This document shows positions 7,836 to 16,990 of a DNA stretch of 64,000 bases, in pieces (the first letter of the stretch is position 1; the number at the start of each line of letters is the position of its first letter). The notes under the pieces were generated by a model, which worked only from the letters and a program-made list of their open reading frames with translations, had not been told where the DNA came from and did not search any database. Source of the DNA: Gloeobacter kilaueensis JS1 (GTDB lineage: Bacteria; Cyanobacteriota; Cyanobacteriia; Gloeobacterales; Gloeobacteraceae). The position numbers and the translations under genes are program-made. Location of the stretch: assembly GCF_000484535.1 (NCBI RefSeq), contig NC_022600.1, forward strand, positions 1,984,001 to 2,048,000, written 5' to 3'.

Positions 7836-9251
7836 CTACGATAGCACCTGCGAACCGGTGGCCCAACGCTCGGCCCACTGCAGCGTCTCGGTGACCCGCG
7901 CCGGGTCGGTCCCCTCGCAGTAGAGGCGCAAGAGCGGTTCGGTGCCGCTGAAGCGAATCAGGAGCCAACGCCCATCGCTCAGGCGGAACTTGTGACCGTC
8001 GATGGCTGTGTGTTCGATGACGGCGAGTCCCGCGATCTGCTGGGGAGGGCTCGCTTCCAGTTCGTCCAGCAATTTTTGCTTGAAGGCGGCGTCGGGCAGT
8101 TTCAGGTCGCGGCGGTCGTAGTGGGAGTGATAGTCCAGCTCGTCCTGCAATTCGGCAAAGAGCACACTCAGTTCCTTGCCGGTCTGGGCAACGATCTCAA
8201 GCAAGTAGAGCGCGCACAAAAGCCCGTCGCGCTCGGGGATATGACCCAGATAGCCGATTCCGCCCGATTCTTCGCCTCCTAGAAGCACCGGCTCACGCAG
8301 CATGATGTCGGCGATGTACTTGAAGCCGATCGCCGTCTCCTCCACCGGCAGGTGGCGGGCGCGGGCCACCTTCGCGATCAAGTCCGAACCGCTGATTGTC
8401 TTGACAACTTTGCCCGTAAGCCCCCGGCGGCGGGCCAGATGATCGACCAGCAGCGGAATCAGCACCTGGCAACTCAAGAAATTGCCCCGGCGATCGGCAG
8501 CGGCGATCCGATCGGCGTCGCCGTCGAGGGCCAGTCCGACTAAGGGCGCTTCGCCCTGGTAGCTGCGCACCGCCTTAAAGAGCGGAGCCAGATAGCGGCC
8601 AATCGGCTCCGGGGGCGTGCCGCCAAAGAGCGGATCGTGCCGCTCGCGCACCTCGATTACACCGGGGCCGAGCAGTTGGGTCAGCCCTCCCGCTCCGACG
8701 CCGTGCATGACATCGACGTAGACGGCGAGCCCGGCCTGCTTGATGGCGGCGATATCGACCTTGGTGCGCAGCAGCGCCAGGTAATCTTCCCAGGGATTAA
8801 AAAGCGTCTCTTCGGCCTGGGGCCGGGTTGGTGGCTCCGCTTCTTCTAAACGCTTCTCGATTGAGCGGGTGATGTCGCCCGGTACCGAACCGGCAAAGGC
8901 TCCCTTGACCTTGATGCCGCAGTAGGCCGCCGGGTTGTGGCTTGCAGTGAGCACCAGCGCCCCGAGGGCACCGTGGGCCTTGACCGCCCAACTGAGGGCT
9001 GGAGTCGGCGCGGGCCGGTCCGCGAGCAGAACCGGAATCCCCTGTTCGCGCACGGCCTGGGCGGCGGCGGCGGCAAATTCGGCGGCTAAAAAGCGCCGAT
9101 CGAAGCCAATAACCACTCCCTGGCCTGTGTAGCGCTCAGCCAGCACCCCGGCAGCAGCGGCGGCCACCCGCCGGACGTTCTCGAAGGTAAATTCTTCGGC
9201 GATAATCGCCCGCCAGCCATCGGTACCGAAGCGGATCGCCCTGCCTGTCAT
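7836..9251 (-). CDS. Phosphoglucomutase/phosphomannomutase family protein
   Basis: 471 residues from the Met that begins MTGRAIRFGTDGWRAIIAEEF. All four alpha-D-phosphohexomutase landmarks are present: the phosphoserine loop LTASHNPAAYCGIKVKG, the metal loop DGDADRIAAAD, the sugar-specificity loop GGEESGGIGYLGH and the phosphate-binding loop RFSGTEPLLRLYCEG. The enzyme interconverts hexose 1- and 6-phosphates, feeding glycogen and nucleotide-sugar synthesis (the CDP-glucose and GDP-mannose routes are both in this window). The frame continues upstream of the chosen start, but that part has no family resemblance. Confidence 0.92.
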   Translation of the reverse strand: MTGRAIRFGTDGWRAIIAEEFTFENVRRVAAAAAGVLAERYTGQGVVIGFDRRFLAAEFAAAAAQAVREQGIPVLLADRPAPTPALSWAVKAHGALGALVLTASHNPAAYCGIKVKGAFAGSVPGDITRSIEKRLEEAEPPTRPQAEETLFNPWEDYLALLRTKVDIAAIKQAGLAVYVDVMHGVGAGGLTQLLGPGVIEVRERHDPLFGGTPPEPIGRYLAPLFKAVRSYQGEAPLVGLALDGDADRIAAADRRGNFLSCQVLIPLLVDHLARRRGLTGKVVKTISGSDLIAKVARARHLPVEETAIGFKYIADIMLREPVLLGGEESGGIGYLGHIPERDGLLCALYLLEIVAQTGKELSVLFAELQDELDYHSHYDRRDLKLPDAAFKQKLLDELEASPPQQIAGLAVIEHTAIDGHKFRLSDGRWLLIRFSGTEPLLRLYCEGTDPARVTETLQWAERWATGSQVLS

Positions 9252-9327
9252 CGCCTGTTTTCCTCGCAGCTTTTCGCACTTGCGAGTATAGGCGATGGCG
9301 ACAGTTCGACAACGGCCCCGAGCCTTT

Positions 9328-10257
9328 TCAACAAAAATAGGTGACAGGCAGTACGGCGCGGCCCCAGTCGCGAGCTTCGGCAAAGAGCGTCTGTTCTGTA
9401 AAGAAGAAGACGGTACCCTGGGCCGCTTCGATGGGCTGGCGGGCGTTGCAAAAAAAGGACATCTCGCCGCCGTTGCCAACCCTGTACAGCCCAATGTGCC
9501 AGTGATAACCGCGCTCCCGCAGGCCGCTCACCAGTGTCGGCCAGTGCTCAGCCACCGGCGGCAGGGGCAGGGCAACCACAGGATAGCGCTGCTCGTTCTG
9601 CCCGCTCAGCGCCCAGAGAACGTCGGTGCCTGCGCCAAAGTACATCAGGCCAATCGCTTCCGGCAGCTTGCCGCTGGTGTGCAGATCCATTAGCGTCCAA
9701 CCTGCCGCAGTGTTCTCCTCTGCCAGACTCAGCTGCAGCGGATGCAGATCCGGCAGATCCGGCAGTGCTGCACGGTGGACACCCAGTACCCAGACAGCAA
9801 AACCTGCAGCCAGCAAGCCTGCCGTCGCCTCGCCCGCTGTGTCCTCGACGGCAAGGGCAACACGGCAGGGCAGGAAGCTATAAAGATGGGCGATCAGCGC
9901 CAACTCCGGGCGAACCGACGCTGAGCGGCGGATGACAGGCTGACCAACCGCAGGCAGGTGCTGCTCCTGTCGGGCAATCAGCTTCTCAAAGACGGCGATG
10001 AGCTGTTTGTCCTTGAGCTGCTGTTGCTCGGCCTGATACAGTTGCTGGGCGGCTATCTGCTCAAGAAACATCTTCTGGGAAAGCCCGAGGCGGCTGAGGT
10101 GCTCCGCTTGAAAAGCAGCCGCCTCCAGGGCGGCTGTTGTGCTCTCAAGGGTAGCGTTGACCACCAGTTCGATGCCCGCTGTCCGGGTCAGCAACAGATC
10201 GAGTTTTTCGAGAAATAGATCTTTAATCGTCTTGACTTTACCGATCAGCGAGGCCAT
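9328..10257 (-). CDS. Degenerate FkbM-like methyltransferase-fold protein
   Basis: 309 residues. The first 110 residues are helical and rich in Gln and Leu, probably a coiled coil. The remainder resembles cyanobacterial FkbM-type proteins: a LIAHLYSFLP segment, then a loop where DVGANTG would be expected but EDTAGEATAG is found, and the C-terminal LRERGYHWHIGLYRV ... SFFCNARQ ... GTVFFFTEQTLFAEARDWGRAVLPVTYF. The altered SAM loop suggests weak or lost methyl transfer. It sits 33 bp downstream of a glycosyltransferase-like gene in the same direction, so a role in surface glycan decoration is plausible. The FkbM relationship is judged by eye. Confidence 0.6.
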   Translation of the reverse strand: MASLIGKVKTIKDLFLEKLDLLLTRTAGIELVVNATLESTTAALEAAAFQAEHLSRLGLSQKMFLEQIAAQQLYQAEQQQLKDKQLIAVFEKLIARQEQHLPAVGQPVIRRSASVRPELALIAHLYSFLPCRVALAVEDTAGEATAGLLAAGFAVWVLGVHRAALPDLPDLHPLQLSLAEENTAAGWTLMDLHTSGKLPEAIGLMYFGAGTDVLWALSGQNEQRYPVVALPLPPVAEHWPTLVSGLRERGYHWHIGLYRVGNGGEMSFFCNARQPIEAAQGTVFFFTEQTLFAEARDWGRAVLPVTYFC

Positions 10258-10290
10258 CTTCTCCCTGTGCGCTCCTGGTTGAATACGTGC

Positions 10291-11535
10291 TCATCCGTCT
10301 CTGTCAAAGCGGTTGAAGCGGTCGTCGCAGGGGGCACCTGCCGCCAGCGAGCGCCAGATCCACTCGGCGGTGCCCGAGGCGGCCAGCGAAGCGGCGAGCC
10401 TGGCGGCGTTCTCGCGCAGGGTGCGCCGGTTGGCTGGTTCGCAGACGAAGGCGACGGCCTGCTTGAAACTTTCCGGTTCGTAGCTACTCACCGTGCCGAC
10501 GCCGTAGCGGCGGACAAAGCGGGCGGCAGCGGTCTGCTCGCTGCCCAGAATAATAATCGGGGTGTTGGAGGTGGCCAGGATAAAGACGATCCGGCTGGGC
10601 AGGCTCAGCCGCGAGATGGCCGGGTTGTCGTCGGCTGCATCGAGGGTGCCGGAGGGCACGACCGTAAACGGGCGGGTGCGCAGGTCCGCCACCAGACCTT
10701 CCTCCGTCTCGATCGGCGTTCTGAGCAAAATACCGTCTTCTTCGAGGGCAGCGCGCTCGGTAAGCCGCCGGTCGAGCCAGGAACCGCCCGTCCAGTACCA
10801 GCAGACTTGAATGCTGGTGCCGCGCACCGTCCGGCGCAACAGTTCCAACCAGCGGTCGCTCCAGATGTTGCCGATAATCAGGCCGACCGGCGCGGTAAAA
10901 GTGCTCTCGGGAGGCACCTGGGCACTGGTCGAAAGCAGCGCATCCGGCACCACCGGCGGCAAAAAATGCAGCGGCAGATCGTACTTGTCCTGGTAGGCGC
11001 GCTGCAACTCGGGTGAGATCGCGAGTCTGAGGCTGGATTTGGCGAGCAATTCACCCATCAGTTCGTCTGAAATCACCTGGACCGAGATATTCTGGTCGTC
11101 CATGATCCAGGTACACAGGGGAACGTTGAACAGTTCCTTGACGGCGAGGGCGGTCATCACATCGTCGTAGTAGTAGGGAATACACAGGATGCGGCGCGGA
11201 GCGAGGCCGTCGAGGGCGCGCATGACGCTGAAGAAGGACTGCTGGCGCGAGGCGGTCGGGTGCGGCAGACAGAAAGCCACTTTGCCGAACTGCTGATCGG
11301 CTCCGTAGATATTGCGCGAGCGAATGGCAAGAATATCCGGACAGTGGCCGAACAGCCGTTTGACCAGCACCCCGGTGCCGTGACGGCCATTCACTTCGTT
11401 GGGGGTGATGATCACATCGAGGGGAGCACCCTGGGCAAGAGGGGCTTCGATGCTGACGCGCTCGAGCACCGAGGCAAGATTCAAGCGGGCGTGGGCGTTG
11501 TCTCGAACGAGCTGCTGCAGGTCGGTCTGGGACAT
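10291..11535 (-). CDS. GT-B fold glycosyltransferase-like protein
   Basis: 414 residues. Features consistent with a two-Rossmann glycosyltransferase: an N-terminal half with ILCIPYYYDDVMTALAVKELFNVPLCTWIMDDQNI, a linker LAISPELQRAYQDKYDLPLHFLPPVVPDAL, and a C-terminal half with GLIIGNIWSDRWLELLRRT, a VPSGTLD segment and IVFILATSNTPIIILGSEQTAAARFVRRYGVGTVSSYEP. No membrane segment is seen. Its only clear partner is the FkbM-like gene 33 bp downstream. Donor and acceptor are unknown. Confidence 0.6.
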   Translation of the reverse strand: MSQTDLQQLVRDNAHARLNLASVLERVSIEAPLAQGAPLDVIITPNEVNGRHGTGVLVKRLFGHCPDILAIRSRNIYGADQQFGKVAFCLPHPTASRQQSFFSVMRALDGLAPRRILCIPYYYDDVMTALAVKELFNVPLCTWIMDDQNISVQVISDELMGELLAKSSLRLAISPELQRAYQDKYDLPLHFLPPVVPDALLSTSAQVPPESTFTAPVGLIIGNIWSDRWLELLRRTVRGTSIQVCWYWTGGSWLDRRLTERAALEEDGILLRTPIETEEGLVADLRTRPFTVVPSGTLDAADDNPAISRLSLPSRIVFILATSNTPIIILGSEQTAAARFVRRYGVGTVSSYEPESFKQAVAFVCEPANRRTLRENAARLAASLAASGTAEWIWRSLAAGAPCDDRFNRFDRDG

Positions 11536-11664
11536 AACCGGTGCGATTTTGACTGCACTTTAACACCCATCCGCCGCAAATGGGCAGCGATAGTCGCCTG
11601 GTTGCTCCCGCTGCACCGGTGTTAGAATCGCCCCGGCCCATGGGTGCCTTCTGGAATCAAAAAG

Positions 11665-12636
11665 ATGACTGAACGAACGATTAGCCGGTTCATCGAACGG
11701 CACTACCGCCACTTCAACGCCGCCAGCCTGGTCGATGCGGCAAAAGCCTACTGCGCCCACCTCGACGGTGGTGGCAAAATGCTCGTTACCCTGGCCGGAG
11801 CGATGAGTACGGCGGAGTTGGGCCTCTCGCTCGCCGAGATGATCCGCCAGGACAAGGTTCATGCCATCAGCTGCACCGGAGCCAACCTCGAAGAAGATGT
11901 CTTCAACCTCGTCGCCCACGACCATTACCGCCGCATCCCCAACTACCGGGAATTGAGCGCCCTCGAAGAAGAAAAACTGCTCTCCCAGCACCTCAACCGC
12001 GTTACTGACACCTGCATTCCCGAAGAAGAAGCGATCCGCCGCATCGAGCGGGCGGTGATCGACGAGTGGAGTGCGGCGAGCCAGGCGGGCGAGAGCTACT
12101 TTCCCCACGAGTATCTCTACCGGATCTTGCTCGACGGTCGGCTAAAAGAAAGCTATCAGATCCCTCCCGAAGACTCGTGGCTCCTGGCTGCAGCCCAGAA
12201 GCAACTGCCCATCTTCGTCCCCGGCTGGGAAGATTCGACTTTGGGCAACATCTTCGCCGCCCGCTGCATCGAGGGCAAGGCGGCCTCCAGGGCGATGCGG
12301 CCCGGCATCGAATACATGGTCGCCCTCGCCAGTTGGTACGAATCGACCTGCTCCGAGCACGACATCGGCTTTTTTCAGATCGGTGGCGGCATCGCTGGCG
12401 ACTTTCCGATCTGCGTCGTCCCGATGCTCAACCAGGACCTGCTCAAGGACGTGCCCACCTGGAGCTACTTCTGCCAGATCTCCGATTCGACCACCAGCTA
12501 CGGCTCCTACTCAGGGGCGGTGCCCAACGAGAAGATCACCTGGGGCAAGCTCAACGCCACCTCGCCGCGCTTCATCGTCGAGTCGGACGCCACAATCGTC
12601 GCCCCCCTCGTCTTCGCCTACGTCCTGGGCTGGTAA
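11665..12636 (+). CDS. Deoxyhypusine synthase-like (DHS family) protein
   Basis: 323 residues from the ATG at 11665, where the family consensus starts (ISRFIERHYRHFNAASLVDAAKAYCAHLDGGGKMLVTLAGAMSTAELG). NAD-binding segments SCTGANLEED and FFQIGGGIAGDFPICVVPML are present. Near the end, the lysine that forms the covalent intermediate in eukaryotic DHS is kept in ITWGKL, followed by ESDATIVAPLVFAYVLGW. Bacteria lack eIF5A; bacterial members are thought to act in polyamine chemistry such as homospermidine formation. A GTG at 11644 would add seven residues. Parts of this gene reappear as a decayed copy about 1 kb downstream. Confidence 0.85.
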   Translation: MTERTISRFIERHYRHFNAASLVDAAKAYCAHLDGGGKMLVTLAGAMSTAELGLSLAEMIRQDKVHAISCTGANLEEDVFNLVAHDHYRRIPNYRELSALEEEKLLSQHLNRVTDTCIPEEEAIRRIERAVIDEWSAASQAGESYFPHEYLYRILLDGRLKESYQIPPEDSWLLAAAQKQLPIFVPGWEDSTLGNIFAARCIEGKAASRAMRPGIEYMVALASWYESTCSEHDIGFFQIGGGIAGDFPICVVPMLNQDLLKDVPTWSYFCQISDSTTSYGSYSGAVPNEKITWGKLNATSPRFIVESDATIVAPLVFAYVLGW

Positions 12637-12660
12637 GAAGAAGTAGCCTTATTCCTGCCC

Positions 12661-13562
12661 GTGATCCAAGAGATCCTGGCTCGTCAGCAGCACGAGAGCT
12701 GGGGAGCAAAGGTGATCGAGCGGCTTTCTAAAGATCTGCGCCGGGACTTCCCGGAGATGAAGGGCTTCTCTGCCCGTAATCTCAAATATATGAGGGCATT
12801 GGCTGAGACTTATCCTGACGAACTATTTGTGCAACAGCTTGTTGCACAAATTCCCTGGGGCCATAACGTAAGGATCCTGGATAAAGTTACCACCAGCCAG
12901 GAAAGAGAATGGTATATTTACAAGACCATCGAAAACGGCTGGTCGCGCAACGTCCTCGAACTACAGATCGACTCGGGGCTCTACCGTCGTCAGGGCAAGG
13001 CCGTCACCAACTTCACCCGTACCTTGCCCCCTGCCCAGTCCGATCTCGCGCAACAACTGCTCAAAGATCCCTATAACTTCGACTTTCTCACCCTCGGTCA
13101 GGACGCCCACGAGCGGGATCTGGAGCGGGGCTTGCTTGTGCATATTCGCCAGTTTCTGCTGGAGTTGGGGGCGGGGTTCTCCTTCGTCGGTAGCCAGTAC
13201 CACCTCGATGTCGGCGGAGACGATTTTTATATCGACCTGCTCTTCTATCACTTGAAGCTACGCTGTTTCGTGGCCATCGACCTGAAGATGGGCAAGTTCA
13301 TTCCCGAATACGCGGGCAAGATGAACTTCTATCTGTCGGTGCTGGACGACCAGTTGCGCCATCCGAGCGATGAGCCCAGCATCGGGCTCATCCTCTGCCG
13401 CACCGACAATCAGCTGGTCGTTGAGTACGCCCTGCGCGACGTCAATAAACCGATCGGCGTCTAGCCTACCAGATCACCGAATCCTTGCCGGAGCACCTGC
13501 AGGGCAGCCTGCCCACGATCGAGCAGTTAGAAGCGGAACTCCAGAATTTGCCGAACGAGTAG
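12661..13562 (+). pseudogene. Decayed YhcG/DUF1016 PDDEXK nuclease gene: N-terminus missing, frameshift near 3' end
   Basis: The longest frame (GTG at 12661, stop after IGV at 13464) encodes the YhcG/DUF1016 core: WGAKVIERLSKDLRRDFPEMKGFSARNLKYMRAL, IPWGHNVRILDKV, NGWSRNVLELQI, DPYNFDFLTLG, FVGSQYHLDVGGDDFYIDLLFYHLKLRCFVAIDLKMG (PD-(D/E)XK site, D-x11-D-x-K type), GLILCRTDNQLVVEYALRDVNKPIGV. The usual 50-60 N-terminal residues containing YWxIGR are absent, because the sequence joins directly to the end of the dhs-like gene. After IGV a one-base loss shifts the frame; the next frame continues the family C-terminus (YQITESLPEHLQGSLPTIEQLEAELQ) to a stop at 13560-13562. YhcG proteins are implicated in replication-fork nuclease work and phage defence. 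This copy is probably inactive, although the nuclease fold itself is intact. Confidence 0.8.
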
Positions 13563-13587
13563 CGAGGGACTTCAAATCATCGCCCTT

Positions 13588-13671
13588 CGTCACCCTGGCC
13601 GGGGCGGTGAGTACGGCGGAGTTGGGCCTCTTGCTCCCCTCGTCTTCGCCTACGTTCTGGGCTGGTAAGAA
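13588..13671 (+). pseudogene. Internal-deletion remnant of a second dhs-like gene
   Basis: Two short blocks match the dhs-like gene upstream. The first (13588-13635) corresponds to the codons for VTLAGAMSTAELGL, the second (about 13633-13671) to the last codons LVFAYVLGW plus the stop and a few bases beyond. Roughly 780 bp between them are missing. The blocks differ from the intact gene at several third positions, so this is an old paralogue or old duplication rather than a fresh repeat. No intact reading frame remains. Confidence 0.75.
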
Positions 13672-13677
13672 GCAGCA

Positions 13678-14718
13678 TTACTCAGAGGTCGAGCCAGGCA
13701 GGCTGTTCCCCGCGCTCGGCACCTGCAGCAGGCGCTTGAGCAGAGCAGAACCAGCCGTGTCCATGCTGAAGACGTGCAGGCCGAAGTGCTCGGAGAGATC
13801 CTGGCAGACGCGGATGCCCCGCAGGCTGTTGCCCTGGGACTGCAGTCGGGGCGAGAAGACGGCGATGCCCATTACTCCCGGCACGACGGCGATGATACCG
13901 CCGGTAATCCCGCTTTTGGCAGGTAGACCGACGTTGTAGGCCCACTCGCCCGAGTAATCGTACATCCCGCAGGTGTACATCACCGAGAGCAGGTCGCGGA
14001 CGTAGTGCTCTTCGAGGGCGCGCTCTTTTGTATGGGGGTTGACGCCGTTGTTGGCGAGGGTAGCGGCCATCAACGCCAGGTCGCGGCAGTTGACCATCAC
14101 CGAACACTGCTGAAAGTATAGATCGAGCACCTGCTCGACGTGGGCGTCGATCATCCCGAAGTTGAGCATCAGGTAGGCCATTGCCCGGTTGCGGTGACCG
14201 GTAGTTCGCTCGGACACAAAGACGGACATATCGACGAAGACATCGTGACCGACGTAGCGCCGGAACATGGCGAGCATCCGGTTGAGACGTTCGGTCGGAT
14301 CGGAGCCTTTGATCAGGCTGGCCGTGGCGATTGCCCCGGCATTGACCATCGGGTTGAGGGGCCGCTTCGAGGACTCGTCCAGCTTGATAATCGAGTTGAA
14401 CGGATCGCCGGTCGGTTCCACCCCGACGCGGGTGAGCACGTAGTCGCGACCGTGGTCTTCCAGCGCTAGCCCGTAGACGAAGGGCTTGGAGATGGACTGG
14501 ATCGTAAAAAGTTGTTCGTCGTCCCCTACCTGAAACAGCCGCCCATCGACAGTAACCGCACAGATGGCAAACCAGTCCGGGTCCGCTCGGGCAATCTCAG
14601 GGATATAGCTCGCTACCACCCCTTCCTGCAGAGAGCTGTAGGTGCGGTGCAACTGCTGCAGGTAGGCCAGAAACTGGGAGCCACTTTCTTGTTCGACTGG
14701 AATAGCAGAGGAGCCCAT
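13678..14718 (-). CDS. glsA: Glutaminase (GlsA type)
   Basis: 346 residues from the Met beginning [29 protein letters not shown]; a TTG further upstream would add 29 residues without family resemblance. The beta-lactamase-like glutaminase fold is clear: the catalytic Ser-X-X-Lys in [54 protein letters not shown] and the [24 protein letters not shown] loop. It hydrolyses glutamine to glutamate and ammonia in the cytoplasm. It ends 7 bp from the dhs remnant on the opposite strand. Confidence 0.93.
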   Translation of the reverse strand: MGSSAIPVEQESGSQFLAYLQQLHRTYSSLQEGVVASYIPEIARADPDWFAICAVTVDGRLFQVGDDEQLFTIQSISKPFVYGLALEDHGRDYVLTRVGVEPTGDPFNSIIKLDESSKRPLNPMVNAGAIATASLIKGSDPTERLNRMLAMFRRYVGHDVFVDMSVFVSERTTGHRNRAMAYLMLNFGMIDAHVEQVLDLYFQQCSVMVNCRDLALMAATLANNGVNPHTKERALEEHYVRDLLSVMYTCGMYDYSGEWAYNVGLPAKSGITGGIIAVVPGVMGIAVFSPRLQSQGNSLRGIRVCQDLSEHFGLHVFSMDTAGSALLKRLLQVPSAGNSLPGSTSE

Positions 14719-14949
14719 CGGGAAGACCAACGGTATTTTGCCTGACTCTACACTGAGCCCGGCTGCCTGATATCTTGCACACGCCTGATTTGTTGAGGCT
14801 GGCAAAGATTGGTATTGTTCTTCAACTCCTCGATGTCTACTTAATTAGCTTACATTTCGCTTTGAGATTTCCAGAATGGGTTTGCAAACTGACTGTGCTT
14901 CCTCAGCTTCTGGCGGCAGCGACTCCTGTAGAGCGAAAGAGTATCTCAG
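14719..14949. other. Gene-free stretch between glutaminase and the sigma/WD40 remnant
   Basis: No coding frame with a ribosome site or family resemblance is seen. The AT-rich segment around 14838-14860 could hold the glutaminase promoter. Given the remnants on both sides, this is probably decayed DNA. Confidence 0.4.
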
Positions 14950-15078
14950 TTACTCACAGGTAGTGCTGACAAATTCTGCAAACCTCCAAAGCCGGACCGT
15001 GTTGTCCTCACTTCCTGAGGCAAGGGGGTCGCCCGCGCACCACTGCTGCAATAGCTGGGTTACCTCTGGGGAGGACAT
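14950..15078 (-). pseudogene. 42-codon chimera: ECF sigma N-terminus fused to a WD40 blade fragment
   Basis: An ATG at 15078 preceded by AGGAG opens a frame ending at TAA 14950-14952. The first 17 residues, MSSPEVTQLLQQWCAGD, match the N-terminus of Sig-70_X6-like ECF sigma factors (usually followed by an AALxxLxPLVYxEL-like stretch). The next residues, PLASGSEDNTVRLWRF, are the end of a WD40 blade. The two fuse in frame. Neither half could form its fold alone, so this is most simply a deletion scar joining two genes, although the start signals survive and a small peptide could be made. Confidence 0.65.
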
Positions 15079-15217
15079 CGCCGAAACTCCTCTCGCCAAC
15101 TTCCCATTTCGGTCGAGATGCTATGAGTATCGCTTCCTCTGGAAACTGCTTCCCGATAGTTCCGGCTGAGCCAGGATATGCAGGCATCGAACAGTCCTTC
15201 GTTTAGCTTGTGAAGGT
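15079..15217. other. Gene-free stretch beside the TPR gene
   Basis: No coding potential recognised. The AGGAG for the chimeric remnant lies at its left end. No terminator hairpin was found. Confidence 0.35.
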
Positions 15218-15973
15218 TTAAGGCGTCTGCCCGACGAGCAGTTCCTTTTGCAGAGCAACGAGCGCCTGCTTCGCCGTTGCTGCTGCACTGCTGTTGCCCT
15301 CCTGTTCCCAAAGCGCGACTGCTTGCTTGTAATCAGCGAGGGCTTTTTGCCGTTCACCCATTAGCCAGTAGACCCTGCCTCGGTTGTGGAGGGCGAGGGT
15401 GTAGCGCGGCTGCATCTGGAGCGCCCGGTTGTAGTCGGCGATGGCTTGATCCAGCTCGTTCAGGTGCCGGTGCTCGTTGCCGCAATTGAGCATCGAGCGC
15501 GTATCCTCGCTGTTCAGGCGCAGCGCCTCGCTGTAGTCGGCGATCGCTCCCCTGTGATCTCCCAGCTGGGAGTGGACCGTTGCCCGGTTGTAGTACAGCA
15601 GCGGCTGAGCAGGGGCAAGGGCAATCGCCCGATCGTAGTCTCGGAGGGCAGCCTGCCGTTTGCCCAGCTTCTGGTAAGCGATGGCCCGATCCATCAGGGC
15701 GAAGGTGTCGTCGGGATTTTGCCCGAGCAGTTGATCGAAGCTCTCGATCGCCCCGGAGGCGTCGCCGTCGTGCAGACGCTGGACACCCCGCTGTTCAATA
15801 GCAGCCTGACGAAGATCGATAGCAGCAAAGGGCACATCGACCACAGTGACAGTCACGGGAGGAGCGGCCTGGGCAGGCAGGAGCAGTGCGCTCAGCAGAG
15901 CAAGTGTCCCAAAAGAACGGACAGCAATGGAAGGGAGACCGCAGTAGCGCAGCAGGAAGTTAGGAGCGTTCAT
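15218..15973 (-). CDS. Exported TPR-repeat protein
   Basis: 251 residues from the Met of MNAPNFLLRYCG. A hydrophobic signal sequence follows (SFGTLALLSALLLPAQAAPPV, cleavage probably after QAA). At least five 34-residue tetratricopeptide repeats run from about residue 60 to 235 (for example AALRDYDRAIALAPAQPLLYYNRATVHSQLGDHRGAIADYSEALRLNSED). TPR proteins scaffold protein-protein contacts; export points to the periplasm or outer membrane. No partner gene is adjacent. Confidence 0.85.
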   Translation of the reverse strand: MNAPNFLLRYCGLPSIAVRSFGTLALLSALLLPAQAAPPVTVTVVDVPFAAIDLRQAAIEQRGVQRLHDGDASGAIESFDQLLGQNPDDTFALMDRAIAYQKLGKRQAALRDYDRAIALAPAQPLLYYNRATVHSQLGDHRGAIADYSEALRLNSEDTRSMLNCGNEHRHLNELDQAIADYNRALQMQPRYTLALHNRGRVYWLMGERQKALADYKQAVALWEQEGNSSAAATAKQALVALQKELLVGQTP

Positions 15974-16099
15974 GGAAAGTTCCTTTTTGCTCACGGTTGG
16001 CAAACCCTGGGGGTTCAACAGGACACGCGCAATCACAGCAAAAACAGGATCACTTCTGGCAAAAAATATGGCTGATGACCTTCGCCATTACAATCTTTT

Positions 16100-16990
16100 T
16101 CAATGTTCCGACAATTTTCCTATGCCCTCCTCCAGTCGGATCTGGGGCTGCCAGCCCGGCAGCGCCCGGCCACCGCTCCAGGGAATCATCACCTCGCGCT
16201 CGCGGTAGGCTCTGCCGCCCCAGCGAACCAGGAGCCGCAGGCCGCTCTCGCGCTCGTAGATGGCGACGACTTCCTTGAGGGTGAGGTGTCGGCCACTGGT
16301 GACGGCGTAGCGCTCGTGGGCGTGCAGTTCGAGCGTCCGCAGGTGGCGATGGGCGCACAGAAAAGCCTCGGCAACATCCTCGACGTGGACCAGATCGAGG
16401 AGTTGCTCGCCGGGGGTGAGGGCCAGCACCTCGCCCGTGCGCGCTGCCTGGGCCAGGAGGTTAAAAAGCTTTGGGCGGGGGTCGGCGGGACCGTAGCTGT
16501 CGAAGAGTACGAGGGTAATTGCTTTTAGCTCAGCGGCCTCAAGATAGTACTGCAGGATCGCCTCGAACGCCTGTTTGGTGGCGGCGTAGAGGTTGACGGG
16601 GTTGTAATCCTGTCCTTCGTAGTGTTGCCAGTAGCTCCCCGTGTTGATGAGTTGCGAGACACCTGCGCTCACCATCGCCTCGACGAGTTGGGTTGCAAAG
16701 ACGAGGTTGCTTTCAAGCAACGGGACGAGGGTGGCGGGGGTGTGCCCAGTGAGAACCAGGGCCGCCAGGTGAAAGACGACCGCCGGTGCAGCGGCCTGGA
16801 GGATCGCCGTTAGATGCGCCGTACTGCCGTCGTGGACGTGGACCACCAGCTGGTCGCGAACGGAAGCGAGGGGTTCGAGATCCGAGGCCGGGCGGACGAC
16901 GACATGGACGGTGTAGCTGGCCGCGAGCAGGCGGCGCACCAGATGGGAACCGGTAAAACCGGTCGCACCGGTGACGAGGGCCACCGTCAT
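16100..16990 (-). CDS. NAD(P)-dependent sugar epimerase/reductase, probable CDP-abequose/paratose synthase
   Basis: 296 residues with the extended SDR fold: [16 protein letters not shown] (NAD(P) loop), an [12 protein letters not shown] segment and the catalytic Tyr-X-X-X-Lys in [17 protein letters not shown]. The NTGS(Y/F)WQH...[11 protein letters not shown] stretch resembles RfbJ-type CDP-abequose synthases. Its ATG overlaps the rfbH stop (ATGA), so it is translated with the dideoxysugar cassette. The predicted step is reduction of the 4-keto group of CDP-3,6-dideoxy-4-ketohexose. Whether abequose, paratose or another epimer forms cannot be read from sequence. Confidence 0.75.
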   Translation of the reverse strand: MTVALVTGATGFTGSHLVRRLLAASYTVHVVVRPASDLEPLASVRDQLVVHVHDGSTAHLTAILQAAAPAVVFHLAALVLTGHTPATLVPLLESNLVFATQLVEAMVSAGVSQLINTGSYWQHYEGQDYNPVNLYAATKQAFEAILQYYLEAAELKAITLVLFDSYGPADPRPKLFNLLAQAARTGEVLALTPGEQLLDLVHVEDVAEAFLCAHRHLRTLELHAHERYAVTSGRHLTLKEVVAIYERESGLRLLVRWGGRAYREREVMIPWSGGRALPGWQPQIRLEEGIGKLSEH

